This document shows positions 48,641-61,626 of a DNA stretch of 64,000 nucleotides, in pieces; within the stretch, counting starts at the first letter, position 1; each line of letters opens with the position of its first letter. The notes under the pieces are model-generated. The model did no database searches. It had not been told where the DNA came from and saw nothing but the letters and a program-made list of their open reading frames with translations. Position numbers and translations under genes: made by a program. The stretch is from Anastatus disparis (Eukaryota; Arthropoda; Insecta; Hymenoptera; Eupelmidae), in NCBI GenBank assembly GCA_017163975.1, contig JAFFSR010000242.1, forward strand, positions 2,319,001 to 2,383,000. Direction: 5' to 3'.

Positions 48641-49240
48641 TTTCATCTTTTTTCTCTCTTCGTCCTTATATAAAGTTTGAAATTTCAGAAGCTCGAAAAA
48701 AACCAAGTCACAGGATCTAAATCGTAGGCACGTGCCTGCATGTGTATTTGGTAAACACAGCATAGATTGGTTGGTTCCCAGTGCTGCGCACTTGACGAGA
48801 GACACTCGAGAGAGTAAGAGAAAGAGAAAATGTCTTTTATATACCCTTGCTTTTTTTCTTGTTTTGCTTTATTTCGACGTATTTGGGTTTCCCTGTTTCG
48901 TGAAGGCTTTTTTTTTTACTTTAGAGGGCGACCTTAATTGAAGTTAGTATAGTTGTAAAGTAATGGGATGAGAGAGCCGAGAGTTTTCTTCAAGCCCAAA
49001 TTTAGCCTTAGCTTTCTATATACTAGAGAGTATAAGTGCTATGTACATAACAAGGTTTTTCAAGTCGAGTACAAGGATCTTAAAATGTGTATACGTCAAC
49101 GAAATTTCACTCTGAAGGGTATTAAGGGATTAGGCTCTATGTACGTTATAAAGAAGAAAAAAATTAAGCCGACTTTAATTAGTGTAACGACTGTAATATT
49201 GAGTGGTTTTTTTAGGTAATACAATAAAAGCAATTTTAAT
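48641..49240. other. Mild island
   Basis: TATATAAAG at about 48666, the palindrome at 48726-48737, a CACTCGAGAGAGTAAGAG tract, then T-rich DNA. The 83-codon frame at 48968-49219 has no recognisable domain. Confidence 0.4.
48726..48737. promoter_or_regulatory. 12-bp palindrome AGGCACGTGCCT with E-box
   Basis: A perfect palindrome centred on CACGTG. TATATAAAG lies about 60 bp to the left, and GAGAGAGTAAGAGAAAGAG follows about 75 bp to the right. A regulatory role is inference. Confidence 0.35.
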
Positions 49241-52200
49241 TTTGCACATTTTGTGCTAAACGTTTTTTTTTCAAGTGTCTAACTTAAGTAGCTCGATTAT
49301 ATGCTCGCTTAAAGCAAATTATTATTTTTATACAATCCTTAAATGTAAAGAATGTAATCCTTATATGTTCATGTTAAGGAAAATTGTTTATTCTTACATT
49401 TTAAAATTCAGTCAATAAAAAAATTAGCCTATTAAAATAACATTTCTAAAAAAAAAATATTTATAATAGAAATACGCATTAAAATGATATTAATTAAAAA
49501 ATTTAAATCTCAGCATAGGAAATTATAAAATTCATTGATACAATAGGAAGTAAATTTTTTTCATATACAATGTTTCATTCGGATTTCTGATGTAAGATGA
49601 TAATCTAAATAATACGCGTAAAGATAACAATGAATATTTACGACGCACATGATAACTAATATTCATATTTTCATTAAGAAATAAAAGAACTGATATGAAA
49701 AAACATGTCGAAAATATATCTAGCTCTCTATTCAAGTAAATATTTCTTCAATTAAGAAATATTAATTATGATTGTTTGATAAATTGCTTGAATAGCATAA
49801 CAATAATAATGCGCATTTAATTTATAATAATACACTATAAATTAATTTCAAACTGAAATACTGCGCATGATATATAGAAATGACTGATTAACGAACTAAA
49901 AGAAAAAAATTATAAACGAAAGAGAACAATTTGTCATTTTGTAAATTTTTTTATTTTTCTGCGGAAATCGTTACCAAATGCGTGCTTGATAGTTATGAAA
50001 TTCTTTTTTGTGCTTTTAACTGTTAACTTTGTTCTGGTTAACATTCTAAATTTATATCTTTTATCATTTTCGTCTTTTATTGAATATCTTCACTACTATT
50101 CATTTTTTTCACATTAAACTTCTCTACTGCATACAATTTGTGCTGCTGAGGTAGATATTTTTTGTTTTTATAAATTTCATTTTGTAATTAATTGTTTTTG
50201 TACACGACACAAACATTTAAATTAACAAAGATTCTTTTCAAACTAAAACTCTTCATAAGAAATTATTAATCAAAATTAGTTTTAGAAAAAGTGATTTATG
50301 TTAACCTGTCTATTTTTCGTTGTAAAAGACATTGTATTTATATATTTAATTTTCATCTAGGCTATCGACCTTCAAAAATATTTAACTTAGATTTCGATAT
50401 TTTTTTCCTGCATGTAATGATATATTTTAACTTGTGACGTCAATCACACGTGAATATGACTTATCTTAACTTTAAAGTATATTTAACTTCTTTTAAATTT
50501 TTACTTAAATTGAAAGAAAAATATTTTTTTCTTATTTTATCAGAATGCTGACTAATTTTCAAAAACATTTAAATAATTCCGAAAATTGTTTCCAGATTTA
50601 TTTGTACAACAAAAAAAGTCCGAGAAAAATTTAATCTTATCGAGACAAATAGTTTTAAAACGAAAATACTTTGTTTAACAAGGATATTTTTGAAGCAACG
50701 ACAATCTTTACGATTTCATACACATTAAACTTACTTCTCTCCTGAATGTATATCATTTACAATATAGCAATTAATTGTGATGAAAAGAGCTGTAATCAAA
50801 AGAGTATAATTATTTTTTTTCATTTTTATTGAAGAAATCAGAAAACTTAAGAATTACCCGTGGTTTTGCTCGTTTATCATGATTAATTTTGAGAAAAAAA
50901 AACCTTTTCAACCAAAGTACATAAAGTTCGTTAAATTTTTCAACGCGTACAATAAAATAAAGTTTCGTATAAAACGCAGAAAGCAGTAAATTTTATTGCA
51001 TCTCAACATTGTGCGTATGTGCAATAAAACAATTGCAATGTCTGCGTGCAAACGCACCTGCTAACCCTTTGCAGCAAATTCATTGATTGTATGTATAGGT
51101 ACTATAGTCTGATTATTCTTTTTCTTCTTCTTTTTTTTTATTCGCTTTAATTGTCTTACAAGAAATAAAAGTATAAAATCGAATGCACAGTGTACATTCT
51201 GTTAACTAAAATGCAACGAAGCCCTTTTTGCAGAATACATACATATGACATGATCTTCTTTTTTTCTCTCTCTCTCTCGGAACTGAATGCGTAATTGAAA
51301 GAGATCGCGGTGGTTTGTTCGCTATGCGAATGCCTGAGCTTATGTAAAATTACTTAGCTATTGTCTGCGGATGCATGTACTGTAGAAAAGTTTATACAAC
51401 AGGTTACAATACTACAATTAAAGCGATACAAATAATCTTGTAGAATATGCATTTGTTTATGATATCGATAAATCTTTTCTTTCTTTATTTTAATTGTCAA
51501 TGTTTCAAAACATTAACAAAAGAAAAAATAAATAAAATTAATAAAGCATTACTAATTTTAAAATTAAATACATTTATTCTGAGAACTTTTAAGTATTATG
51601 GACAATAGAGTAATCAATTCACAAATAAATCGTATATTTAAAAAAATTTCTCGATTACTGGTTTAAAATGTAAACAAATATGCTTTTTTTTTAAATCATC
51701 ATTTTCATTTTCTTACTCACGTATGTTCGTACAAACGATATAGAGCAGCTGAACAGGTGCACGCGTAAAAATTCGAATAATGTTTTTATTGACGTTTTTC
51801 CATTTATCTGCCCAATTTTGATAAAACGTTTTATAATGAAATAAGTGATAAATAAAGCATTGTATCATAAAATGCGTATAAAAAATAATTCTTCATTAAA
51901 AGTCCAAGCACTTTCTAAATTTAAAGCATATATAATGTGATTTTATGCACGTGTAACAAGAAGAAAAAACGACGCAGTTTGAGATACATAACGCGATGTG
52001 GCTTTATATATGTATAGATAAATCCAATAATAAAGTTATTATGTAGGAAAATCAAGGCTGTTTCATAACCAAAATGTCGCGCTCATCGATTCGAACATTA
52101 TAAAATTGACAAAGCCTTGGGGTGCCTCGTAATTACTTTAGAAATTTCAAGCTTACGCTTTCGAATAAATATTATTCCTTTGAGATTCTTTGTGTTTTTA

Positions 52201-53150
52201 AAAATAAAATTTCATTAAAATGTATGACGTTGAAAAAAAATAACACCATCAAATTTTCTCTACTTATTGATTATGAAATCCATAATCTAATCTTATATTT
52301 TGATGCGAAGTTGTGTAAACTCAACTAAATATTAGTCTATATATTTTCAATTCTTATGTCCCAGATTTTTAAATTCCTTCTACAAAAGTAACTCTACTTT
52401 ATTTAGAACAAGCTATAAATATCTAATGGCTCTGATCAAAGGACCGGAAGATACTAATATCTTATAACGCTATTTCCCATTTACCCTCGAGTGGTTAATC
52501 GTACATCCTAATAACTTAGCCTCCTTCCATTACTTTTCTGGCAATAAAAAGGAAAAATAAAAACAAATAAACAGCACGTGTCCTGTTATACCAGAATGTC
52601 GCTGGTTTTGTATTAATCCATTGCAGTTACATGTGAAATTTTTTTTTGCGCATGCGGCAAAGCTCTAAAAGCAATTGCGTCTCAGTTAGATATATATAAA
52701 TATACAAGTATACATTATAATGTTAGCTACATACTTTTTAAAAGAGCGCGTGCAAAATTGGCCTTGAGAATAAGAAACTTTTTTTATGTGGAGGATGCTT
52801 CATACATTAGAAAATTTCTCTTGGATTCCTCTCTTCTTTCTTCGCGTTATTATCTATACTTTTTACATAAGCAATTTCTCTAACTATGCGAGTTAAAAAA
52901 AGAAGAAGAAGAAAATTAAAACTTCTGGTTTAACATATAAACGCTATAAAGCATATATAAGGTTGCATGATTTATTTTTCGAGTGCTATATAGCTTTGTT
53001 TCGAACGTACGTGAGAGAAGAGCCTTCGGTATATGCGCGTCCGTTGTTTTCTTTGAAATTGCTGTTTTTGTGTAAATCCAGGGAACGATACGTGTATATA
53101 CACACATCGAATACATCTTCGTAAAAAAGATTATGTATTCACTAACTCGC
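49241..53150. other. AT-rich, little identified
   Basis: TGACGTCA (50435-50442) followed at once by CACGTG (50447-50452); CACGTG also at 51948 and 52575; a CT run at 51266 with GAGATCGCGGTGG after it. No gene supported. Confidence 0.55.
51266..51279. repeat. (CT)7 microsatellite
   Basis: A CT run following a T-rich tract, next to a short CpG-containing stretch (51280-51340). Confidence 0.85.
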
Positions 53151-53476
53151 TAGACAGCAGACTCTTTTTTTTTCTTCCTTTCATCTAACTTTGTTTCGTC
53201 GACGCTCGCCGCGCGCTTCCTGAAGCCTTGAAAAGAGCTTTGGTGCTATTTTTCTTTTCTCTCTTCGTTTATTTAAATGAGTTTATAAATATTTTAGAAA
53301 AACAGTTTACAAGCGAAATGATAAAATTACGCGCTTATGGCTATTATTTGTTCAAGTCCTTAATTCATTTATCAAAAGTTCTTCAAAAACATGTTGTTAT
53401 AAAAAAAAGAGAGAAAAATAAAGATACATAGTTGCGTTTGTTTTTATTCAATTTTATTTATAAACTCACGTATGTA
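53151..53476. other. Short CpG-rich patch
   Basis: TCGTCGACGCTCGCCGCGCG at 53197, after a CTTTTTTTTTCTTCC pyrimidine run. A 67-codon frame follows (53228-53431), not recognised. Confidence 0.35.
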
Positions 53477-53915
53477 ATGTTAATTCGAAACATATGTACT
53501 CATTAAATATTCAAAGAATCTCGAGATAGATTTATTTAGTTATTTATTCAACTATAAATTTATAATTAGTAAATCTTACCAAGATTAATTGTATTGCCAG
53601 TACGTAAGAAAAAAATTTACTGAATAAGAGAATACAACTGAAATTTAAAGTATATTTTCCTTTAATACATTTTAAGAAAGATTTATTTATTTGATTAAAA
53701 ATTAGCCGAAGGTAAATCAGACGAATTATAATTCTATTGATAAAGATTAAAAAATTGAAGAACATTATTTTTCTTTTTAATTTATTTTTCATGTTTATTT
53801 TGTATTAGACGATTAAAGCGATAACACTTATTTAAGTGTCCTCAGCATTTTTTTCATATATGATTTTCTAGACAATTTTTAATTTAAGCAAAATTTATTA
53901 CGAAACCGATCTAAT
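53477..53915 (+). repeat. Dispersed repeat, copy A (about 440 bp)
   Basis: Collinear with 57101-57588, same orientation, about 3.6 kb away. Shared words run the whole length: TTAATTCGAAACATAT at the start, AAATTTACTGAATAA, TTGATAAAGATTAAAAAATT, AAGTGTCCTCAGC and TTTTCTAGACAATTTTTAAT at the end. The copies have drifted by scattered substitutions and small gaps. The flanks differ, so the borders are real. It has no inverted ends and no recognisable protein; an 82-codon frame on the minus strand is broken in copy B. It could be an old local duplication or two copies of an unknown repeat. Confidence 0.8.
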
Positions 53916-55625
53916 TCTAGTGTTGAATAACGCGCGATATTAATTCACTTATTAATCATCAACCTTAGTCTAGCTATTCTTCGAAAAAAATAATTATACA
54001 ATCTGTAATTAGAATGTTTTGTTACCGAAATAGAAATACTAGAGTATATTAATAATTTTAAAATAGCTGGTTATTTTTATCGAAAAACAAATTTTTTTTA
54101 TATACCTTATTAATGATCGAGTTGTTTGTGTCTTATTATTTTGATTGACATATTTTGAAAAATTCTGAGACACGGTAAATAGAAAAACAAAAATACAAAT
54201 GTGTTTACCTTTCAAAAATTTATTTATTTAATATTATAAAATTACTGTTTTCATGCTCTATCGTGTAATAGTAATAAGAAAAATATTTTGTATTGATTAA
54301 TCATTGTTTGAATAAAAGTTGTGATTAACATTATTTCTCTGAAATAGAAGCAAAGCATCGCAGAAAAAAATATTTTGCGTTCTTTTTTTGATAAGTGAAT
54401 CGAGTATTATATAAATAAATATTTTTTTTATTGTTGAATGAAATGCAATAAGGAAAAAAAATTCGTTTTTATCTATATTGCAAGTCTTACAACTAATTCT
54501 TGTACTTACAAAAGGAAAAAAAAATGAAGAATGATAAAATTTATATCGTTACAAAATATTGCAATTTACAATGAAAATTTCCTTAAAACAAAATTTTAAT
54601 ATTTACTCCTCTAAAGAAACAACAAACAATAAAGTTTATTGGTATACTACTAAAAATACATAGCAAACAAGGAAATTAAAATCATACTTAATTTTTAAAA
54701 TTATTTACTGCGTGATGTACTTGAATTATGAGTTCAAGGAGTGTATAATTATAGTAAACGACTTAATGTTACTATTTTTAATTTTATTTATTATTAAATC
54801 AAACATTATAAATTTTTTTAAAAAAAGTACACGCATAATGTCTATTACGCAAATTATAAGTAGATCATTAAAAAGATACATAACTTAGCAAACGGCTCTT
54901 TTTTTTATTTATTCGTCAAGTATGGAAAGTAAAATAAAGTTATTTATAAAGAGATAAAATACAAAAATAATCTAATTCCCATTGTATCTAAAAATAAACC
55001 CAACATCCGGTCGATTTGAGAAAAAAAAAAAGAAACGACAAACGTTTGAGTAACGAAAAAGATTTTTCTTATTCTCGAATTCTTCTACATATACGTAGCA
55101 TAATGTAAGCGCGCGTGAATCAATTAGCATTCGAATGGCGTCACATTGGCCTGTATAATAAATGTACACACACATGTATACATGGAGCAAAAATTTTTTT
55201 TTTCCTCTCCTAGGAAGAACCACTTTACATCGTAGATAATCTTGCCGCGTACATGTTATTCCCCGAATGAGTAATGTCATATGTATATATACATGTCAAT
55301 AGTCGAAGTTTTCGCGAGAAACTTTATATATGTAGGCTTTATCAGAGGACAAACTATATGTGTATGATGAATTTCCGATTGACGCATATATGCACGCTTT
55401 AGAAATGCACCGTATTTCCAAACCTTATCGAATTGCTTAGAAATGCAATATCGATATCGCATTGTGCCTAAACTTATTTAATAACGATAAGATTTAAAAA
55501 AGTTTATTCTTCAATAAATATTTACTCAATTTTATTTAGTTATTTGTTAGTTACATCTTTTACTTTTGGATATGATACTATTAATTCTTTAATAATAAAT
55601 TCTATTTTTAATAAAGAGACACTTT
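53916..55625. other. AT-rich, nothing identified
   Basis: Lies between repeat copy A and the MITE at 55626. CpG-containing words appear only around 55085-55140. No gene supported. Confidence 0.6.
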
Positions 55626-55794
55626 CCTGCTAAAAAATTGACTTTACTCTGGGCAGATAATTTCTGATTAACGTAAATCAAAATGAGACTTAGAGATTTT
55701 GTTCAAATAATTTTAAGAATTTCTAGATAAATATCATTTTGATTTATGTTGACCAGAAATTATGTCCAGAACATGGTCAATTTTCTACCAGGGT
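55626..55794. mobile_element. MITE with about 60-bp terminal inverted repeats
   Basis: The left arm (55626-55687) and right arm (55732-55794) are reverse complements over about 60 bp. They share CCTGSTARAAAATTGAC at the ends, then TAATTTCTG and ATAAATCAAAATGA towards the middle. The core is about 45 bp, AT-rich and non-coding. I see no clear target duplication, and no other copy was noticed in this window. A non-autonomous DNA transposon is the simplest reading. Confidence 0.7.
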
Positions 55795-57100
55795 TGTATA
55801 AAAGTAATTATTATGATTTTATAAGATGTATATATACATTATTGGATCGATACAATTTAGTTTGACTGCTCCAATTTAATTATTAGCAATCTATAAAAGT
55901 CATTTATTCTGTCGAAAATATGATGAATTTACAGATACAACAGAAATAATAAACAATAAGAAATCGTTCACCTAACGGAAACATGTACAAACGTAAAAAA
56001 AATTAGTTGCCTAAAATTCGGAACCGTGTCTCGTTCATGAAAGAATGACAAGAAGAAAAAAATTTGGTAAAAAAACAATAAAAAAAAATAAAAGCTATAT
56101 GTTTCCCACAGTATAAGTGAATGACTCAGCAGTAGCTTCCCTTTTGGTCAGTTTACAGTTAAACTGTTCCCAAGCGCAGTCATCCATTCCTAAATGAGTG
56201 TAAGAAGCTTCTCTCTCGTATTTTTTTTAAAAAACAAGCGCGCGATTCCATGAATGAACTTGTTAGTCTTGGTATGTATACACAACGCATACTTGTACAC
56301 ATAGACGTGTATGTATAAGAAGTCGCGCCTTTTTTTTTATCGTTTTCCTTGTATTTAACGTTCGCGCGTACTCAATATCTTGTTTTCCGGAAAGTATATA
56401 GAAGCTCTTATATGTTAGCTTGGGTTCTTACAATGACTGGAAGTACATTGCATTCATATTGTACAATACATAGAAAACGACGACTATCTATGTGGCGTTG
56501 TATGTTGACCAAACGCGTAACGTACGCTTATAATGTGTACAAACGTATTTCTTTCTTATTTTTTTCCTTATCGAGTTTTCGGAATTCTCCTGCCTCGGTA
56601 CATACGGGGGGAGACTTTAAATATTTTCTTTGGAGAACTGCACTTTTTTTTCATTTTATCGTATACCTGTAAAGTTAACACCAAACTAAAATAAATGCTA
56701 TACACACAAACAACATAGATTGACTAATGCATGTAACGTTGTTTTTTCAGGTTATTCTCGCTGTATGCAATCTGTCTCGAATGTTTTCTTTTTTTAGATA
56801 CGCAATTTCCTGTTTGATCAATAGATTTTTTTTCAATCAGTCAATCGAACTCTTACTACGTCGTTTGAGTGTAAATTTTGCAAAGATAAAAATATATTTT
56901 TAACATTTTTTTTCACCACCCAACTCTATGACGTTATTATTATTGATATATGACAAATGGTGATGCACTTTTATGTGTAATTTATGAGTAATAGTGATAC
57001 GTGAATACATATAATTCAATGTTTATTTTAATAAAAAAAAACAATCAGAGTTTAACAATAATTTGAAATATTCCTATTGAATTTATTTTTACAATTTTTC
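55795..57100. other. AT-rich, then island at 56101-56680
   Basis: The island has AGCGCGCGATTCC-type words, GTCGCGCC and ACGTTCGCGCG. A 107-codon plus-strand frame (56349-56672) crosses it; its composition is less skewed than most here, but I recognise no domain and would not call it a gene. Confidence 0.4.
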
Positions 57101-57588
57101 ATGTTAATTCGAAACATATATACTCATTAAATATTTAAAGAATTTTGAGATAGATTTATTTAATTATTTATTCAACTACTAATTTATAATTAGTATATTA
57201 CGATGATTAAGTACTGTCCGTAAGTAAGTAAAAAAATTTACTGAATAAAAGAAAACAACTGAAATTTAAAATACATTTTCTTTTATTATTTTGAAAAAGA
57301 TTTATTTATTTGATTGAAAATTAAAAATAGATAAATCAGTAAAATTATAATTCTGTTGATAAAGATTAAAAAATTAAAGCACTTTATTTTTTTATCCAAC
57401 TTTAAAAAAGGAGGACGTTCTCAATTCGATTGAATTTTTTTTTTTTTTTTTTAATTTATTTTTTGTTTATTTCGTATTAGTCTAATAATGCGATAGCTGT
57501 TGTTTAAGTGTCCTCAGCCCCCCTTTTTAATACACGATTTTCTAGACAATTTTTAATTCAAGTAACATTTATTATGAAACTGATTTAA
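57101..57588 (+). repeat. Dispersed repeat, copy B (about 490 bp)
   Basis: Partner of 53477-53915. It is longer because of about 45 extra bases around 57396-57440, which include GGAGGACGTTCTCAATTCG and a long T run that are not in copy A. Otherwise it is collinear from ATGTTAATTCGAAACATA to TTTATTATGAAACTGAT. There is no terminal inverted repeat and no coding potential that I can see. Confidence 0.8.
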
Positions 57589-60015
57589 TGTATAAATTTT
57601 TCGTAGCAAAGTAATGAATTACAAGTTGCACGAAAAGCTTTATAATTACAAAAAAAATTTGTATCTTTCATTGTAGTAAATGGATATAACAAACTAATCG
57701 TCTAAAATATTAATCTATTAAAATTAATCATCTAAGATTTAAAAAATTTTAGCAAAATTATTTTAAGCGAAACATATTAAGTAAAATAATAAATTTTTTT
57801 AAAAGATAACGGAAATAAAAGTTTTAAACATTCAGATAAACAGTGTAATTTATTTCGATCGAGCGATGTTTATTATAGCTTGCAATTGAATCCATCAGGT
57901 GATGTACCATATATTAATCATATACATAAAGTATCGTTGATTCATCAAACTTCGATTATTTACCCAATTATCAGGTTGATTGCAAATATTCATCTTCCTT
58001 TTTCTTTTACATCTTCAACCTCCAACCCCCAACCTTCATTGTTACCTACTATTTATATTTAAAAAAAAAGCTTTAAATTCTATACATTGAATCTTTCAAT
58101 AATGTTTGCCGGTACTGAGTCTATTTTGCACGTACTTGTGAATTTTAAAATTTTTTTGTATTTTGGTTGTTGTTGTTGTTTTGCAGTTACGAAGAGACCA
58201 AAGTTATTTCATGTTGTTATGTGAAAGAACTTAAGTACACGTTACAATAAGGAGAGAGGGGAAAGCTTACCCACGTATTCGCATATATACTTTTGTAGTT
58301 TGTTGTTGAAGCTCGAAGGTAACTTCTATGTTTTTGACTTTAAATGGATCAATTTTCGTAGTAGCTTATTATATTAAACATATATAAGTAGTATGTATTT
58401 TATTTTTTGCTAAAAAATTTTAATCATTTCAAAGAATTTAAATTTCAACAAAGCTTGCTATTAACTATTACGCATATATACAGATAGTATTCTCAAAGTA
58501 TTTTCATATTTTCATTTATTTTGGAATTTATTAAGTACAGATTATTTTTTTCAAAATAATTAAATTATTTTCAACTATCAGTAGAATCGTAAATATAAAG
58601 ACATTATTTTAAATAAAATATTTTATTTTAATTTGCTTGGTGATCGTCAATTAACGAGTATATGACGATTTTTATAGAGAAGGTTACACCTCTCCAGGTA
58701 GATTGGAGATCGCGCATTTTTAATGAAATTTTAAGTAATGCCGGGAATAACGTTTTAAATCAACCAACCTGTTCTTTGTTCCCACAGATCTTTATTTATA
58801 GTATATCTGTATTGTAAATGAATATATTAAAGATTTTTTTTTTCCAAATGTTTGTAGAAAATTAATTGTTTATTTCTCATAAATCAAGGATAAAAAAAAT
58901 TTTAGAGATTTTTATAGAAATTTGAATGAGTAATAAATTATTGTTATAAAAGTTAAATTCAAATAAAAACAAACAATGTATCACGTGCTTTTATAAGACC
59001 TTTCTCTTTTTTTAAATAATAATTTATAAATACAAAATAAATTACTTACTCATTAGAGAAATTAATTAATAATAATGTGTATATTAACTTTTACATAAAG
59101 AAGAAAAGAAACATAAAGCTTAAACTTATAGGAATTTATAACTTCAATTACGGCTTAACGTATATATATTTTTTATTAAGACCTTGCGTTTATATATAAA
59201 AGTACCTTATTCATTTATTTACCATGTCACTAGTATAATTGCATCAACTTCAAAAATTCAAACTTTCATACATACTCTTATCACATATTTATTTCGTGTA
59301 CATTAAAATTTTAACGCGTTTAATTTATACGAATTAATTCGACTATTTTCGCCCGATATTTTTATTTTGACGAGGTATTTAAATATTGTTAGTGAAATTC
59401 TTCTAATATTAATAAAAAAAACTTATTCTCAACGATCGAACGGTTTAAAATTCATTCCAATTATTTATTTAGATAGAAGTAAATAAAAGAGAGAAATAAC
59501 AAGTTTGTTTGGAAAAGCTATGCTTATCGCACCGAGATTTCTAGAATTCCAGAAACAACCTGCGTGGTTATACCCATACAGTTCATTTGTCATGTAACCG
59601 CATTCTTTAGAGTGTAATTTACGTTCTTACCGTATCGTCGTCATCGTCGACGAGAAAACTTACTTTCTTAAGCATGAGCCTCGTGTTTGTATAGAAAAGA
59701 ATATGTAAGCGTTATATAAATCCTTAATGAAGACATAAAGGAAAGCTTTGAGGGAAAATCGAGTTAGTATAATAATAAAAAAAAACATAAACATAACATA
59801 AAATATGTTGTTTATGTATTATAAAAAGCTCTCTTATTCATTTTACAAATTGTGTGATAAAATTTATTGATGTTACTCTCTAAAAATAAAAAAGGGCAAT
59901 ATGAGAATTTTGATTTTTAAATAGTGTATATTTACTTATTACAAGTGAAATACGCTTTTCATATTTATGGAATAAGATTTCACATTAAAATTTTGTATTC
60001 AATTATTGACTGTTA
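57589..60015. other. AT-rich with a small island at 59560-59690
   Basis: The island holds CGTATCGTCGTCATCGTCGA. A TCTCCAggtagatTGGAGA hairpin is at about 58691-58709. CACGTG at 58982-58987. No gene supported. Confidence 0.5.
58166..58180. repeat. (GTT)5 microsatellite
   Basis: Five GTT units running into TTGCAG at 58181, which resembles a 3' splice acceptor. No exon can be made out downstream. Confidence 0.8.
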
Positions 60016-60231
60016 GGTCGTCAGTGGCTCAGTCGGTAGAACAATGGATTCATAATCTCGAGAACCCGAGTTCAAATCCCGCTCTCGGCAGTCGATTGAT
60101 ACAAGCACCACTGTACATTACATGTGCTGAAGTTCAAAAACACACTAACAACCTCCATCGCTAATTAGCATCGCAATCATAGTATAAATACAGCAATGTT
60201 AAATAAAATTAAAAAAAAAAGAAAAATTGTT
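60016..60231 (+). mobile_element. tRNA-derived SINE, copy 7 (subfamily B)
   Basis: Plus-strand copy. It starts GTCGTCAGTGGCTCAG, with the A box at 60025-60036 (TGGCTCAGTCGG) and the B box at 60069-60079 (AGTTCAAATCC). The body ACAAGCACCACTGTACATTA, the CCTCCATCGCTAATTAGCAT block and the TACAGCAATGTTAAATAAAA end are followed by a run of ten A residues. It is close to copy 5 in sequence. No clear target duplication was found. Confidence 0.87.
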
Positions 60232-60497
60232 TTATTTAAAGTGTTAATATTGTTTAAATTCTTAGTATAATCAATAAAAATTTACCTCAAAGATTTTTTA
60301 ATTCACTGCACTGAACTATTTTTCCAATGTTTTCCGATAAGTTAAGTTTTTTTTTTATTTATAAGGCGTACTCAGATATCAATAATTATTTATAATACTA
60401 TTTGATTATATAAATAAGTGATTCTGATACAGAAACTTTTGATTGATATTAAAATGTTTATACCTTAAATATCTAAAATTATTATATTTTTCTTTAA

Positions 60498-60573
60498 CAC
60501 TTTGAGTGCCAGAACAAAGATTCTATATAGTATAGTATCTCTATAAAAAAATTTTTGTTCTGGTCCCAAAGGG
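60498..60573. mobile_element. 76-bp TTAA-flanked hairpin element (piggyBac-like MITE)
   Basis: The element is flanked by TTAA on both sides (60494-60497 and 60574-60577). It has inverted ends CACTTTGAGTGCCAGAAC on the left and, read inward from the right, CCCTTTGGGACCAGAAC, which match apart from two substitutions and a short gap. The TTAA target and CCYTTT-type ends are those of piggyBac-superfamily elements. The central 30 bp is AT-rich. It is too short to encode anything, so it would be moved by an enzyme made elsewhere. Confidence 0.72.
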
Positions 60574-60577
60574 TTAA

Positions 60578-61626
60578 TCTTTTGAAAATTCAATTTTTAA
60601 TCTTTACGTAATATGTTTAAATCATAATAGATTTTTTAAAATCTGTAATAAATAATGTTATTAACGTCAAGTTAATTTAAAACTCTTTATTTAAATATGA
60701 AATAAAAAAACAAGAGTACAAAATTTTAGTTACTGGAAACATTTTTGCAACCAAATAAACAAATGTAGCTTAAACTATCTTACTTTGTAACGTAAAGCGA
60801 GATAGTAGTGATGAGATAGAAAGACGTTAAAAATGATATAGAAGCAAAGTTATTGAAAAAAGTTTAAACTGATTATAAATAAAAGTTAATTGGTAGCAAT
60901 GAATCAGTAAAACAAAATGCTTTATTTAACTTTTATAAGATACATAACAAGACTTTGAAGTTCAAGGTTAACAAGTTGTCGATTTCGCTTGAAAAGGTTT
61001 GGGTCAGGGTAGAGGCTAAATTACTTAAAGCGTTCTACTTCCGAAACTTGCTGCTTCGACCAATATCGTTAATCAAGGTCGAAATATTTTTAAAATTTGC
61101 AAAATTACAAATTATGAGCTTTTTTACATTTTTAAAATTTTAATAAATATCAAATACAATAAATTAAAATCGTAAAACTGAAAGATTAATTTAATGATTA
61201 ATTAACTTATCTAATTTGTTGACTAAATTTGATTTTTTAAAACAAATTAGAAAAAGTGAATTTAAAACTGTGTAGATTACCAGAAAAAAAATAAAAAATT
61301 GAGTATATTTATAACAAAAGTCTTATCGCGATTTTTCTATGGTAAAAACATTAAACACAAATGAAAAGAGTCAAAATAATACCGAATCCAATTCAATAAA
61401 TAAATTGAATACAGTTGAACAATAAGCAATTACAATAAACAAATTGAATTACATGAAACGAATGTTTAGTAATGTGAACAAAGAAATCAAATTATATGAA
61501 ATATTTAAAAATAAAATAAACAATAAAAAAAAATTTTATAATGGAAATGAATTGATATAAATTTATTCCTTTTTTCCATGTAATTGTATTTTAATTTTTT
61601 GTTAGACCTTTATGAATGATTGTCCC
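60578..61626. other. AT-rich, nothing identified
   Basis: Near-direct repeats CAATAAATAAATTGAATAC and CAATAAACAAATTGAATTAC around 61393-61450; otherwise nothing. Confidence 0.6.

Noticed and set aside
51061..51080. piggyBac-like end (CTAACCCTTTGCAGC)
   Set aside because: No full TTAA at the border and no matching inverted end nearby.
53544..53792. 82-codon minus-strand frame inside repeat copy A
   Set aside because: It is interrupted in the diverged copy B, so it is not under coding constraint.
56349..56672. 107-codon plus-strand frame
   Set aside because: Less biased than most, but no recognisable domain, no neighbouring exon and no conserved motif.
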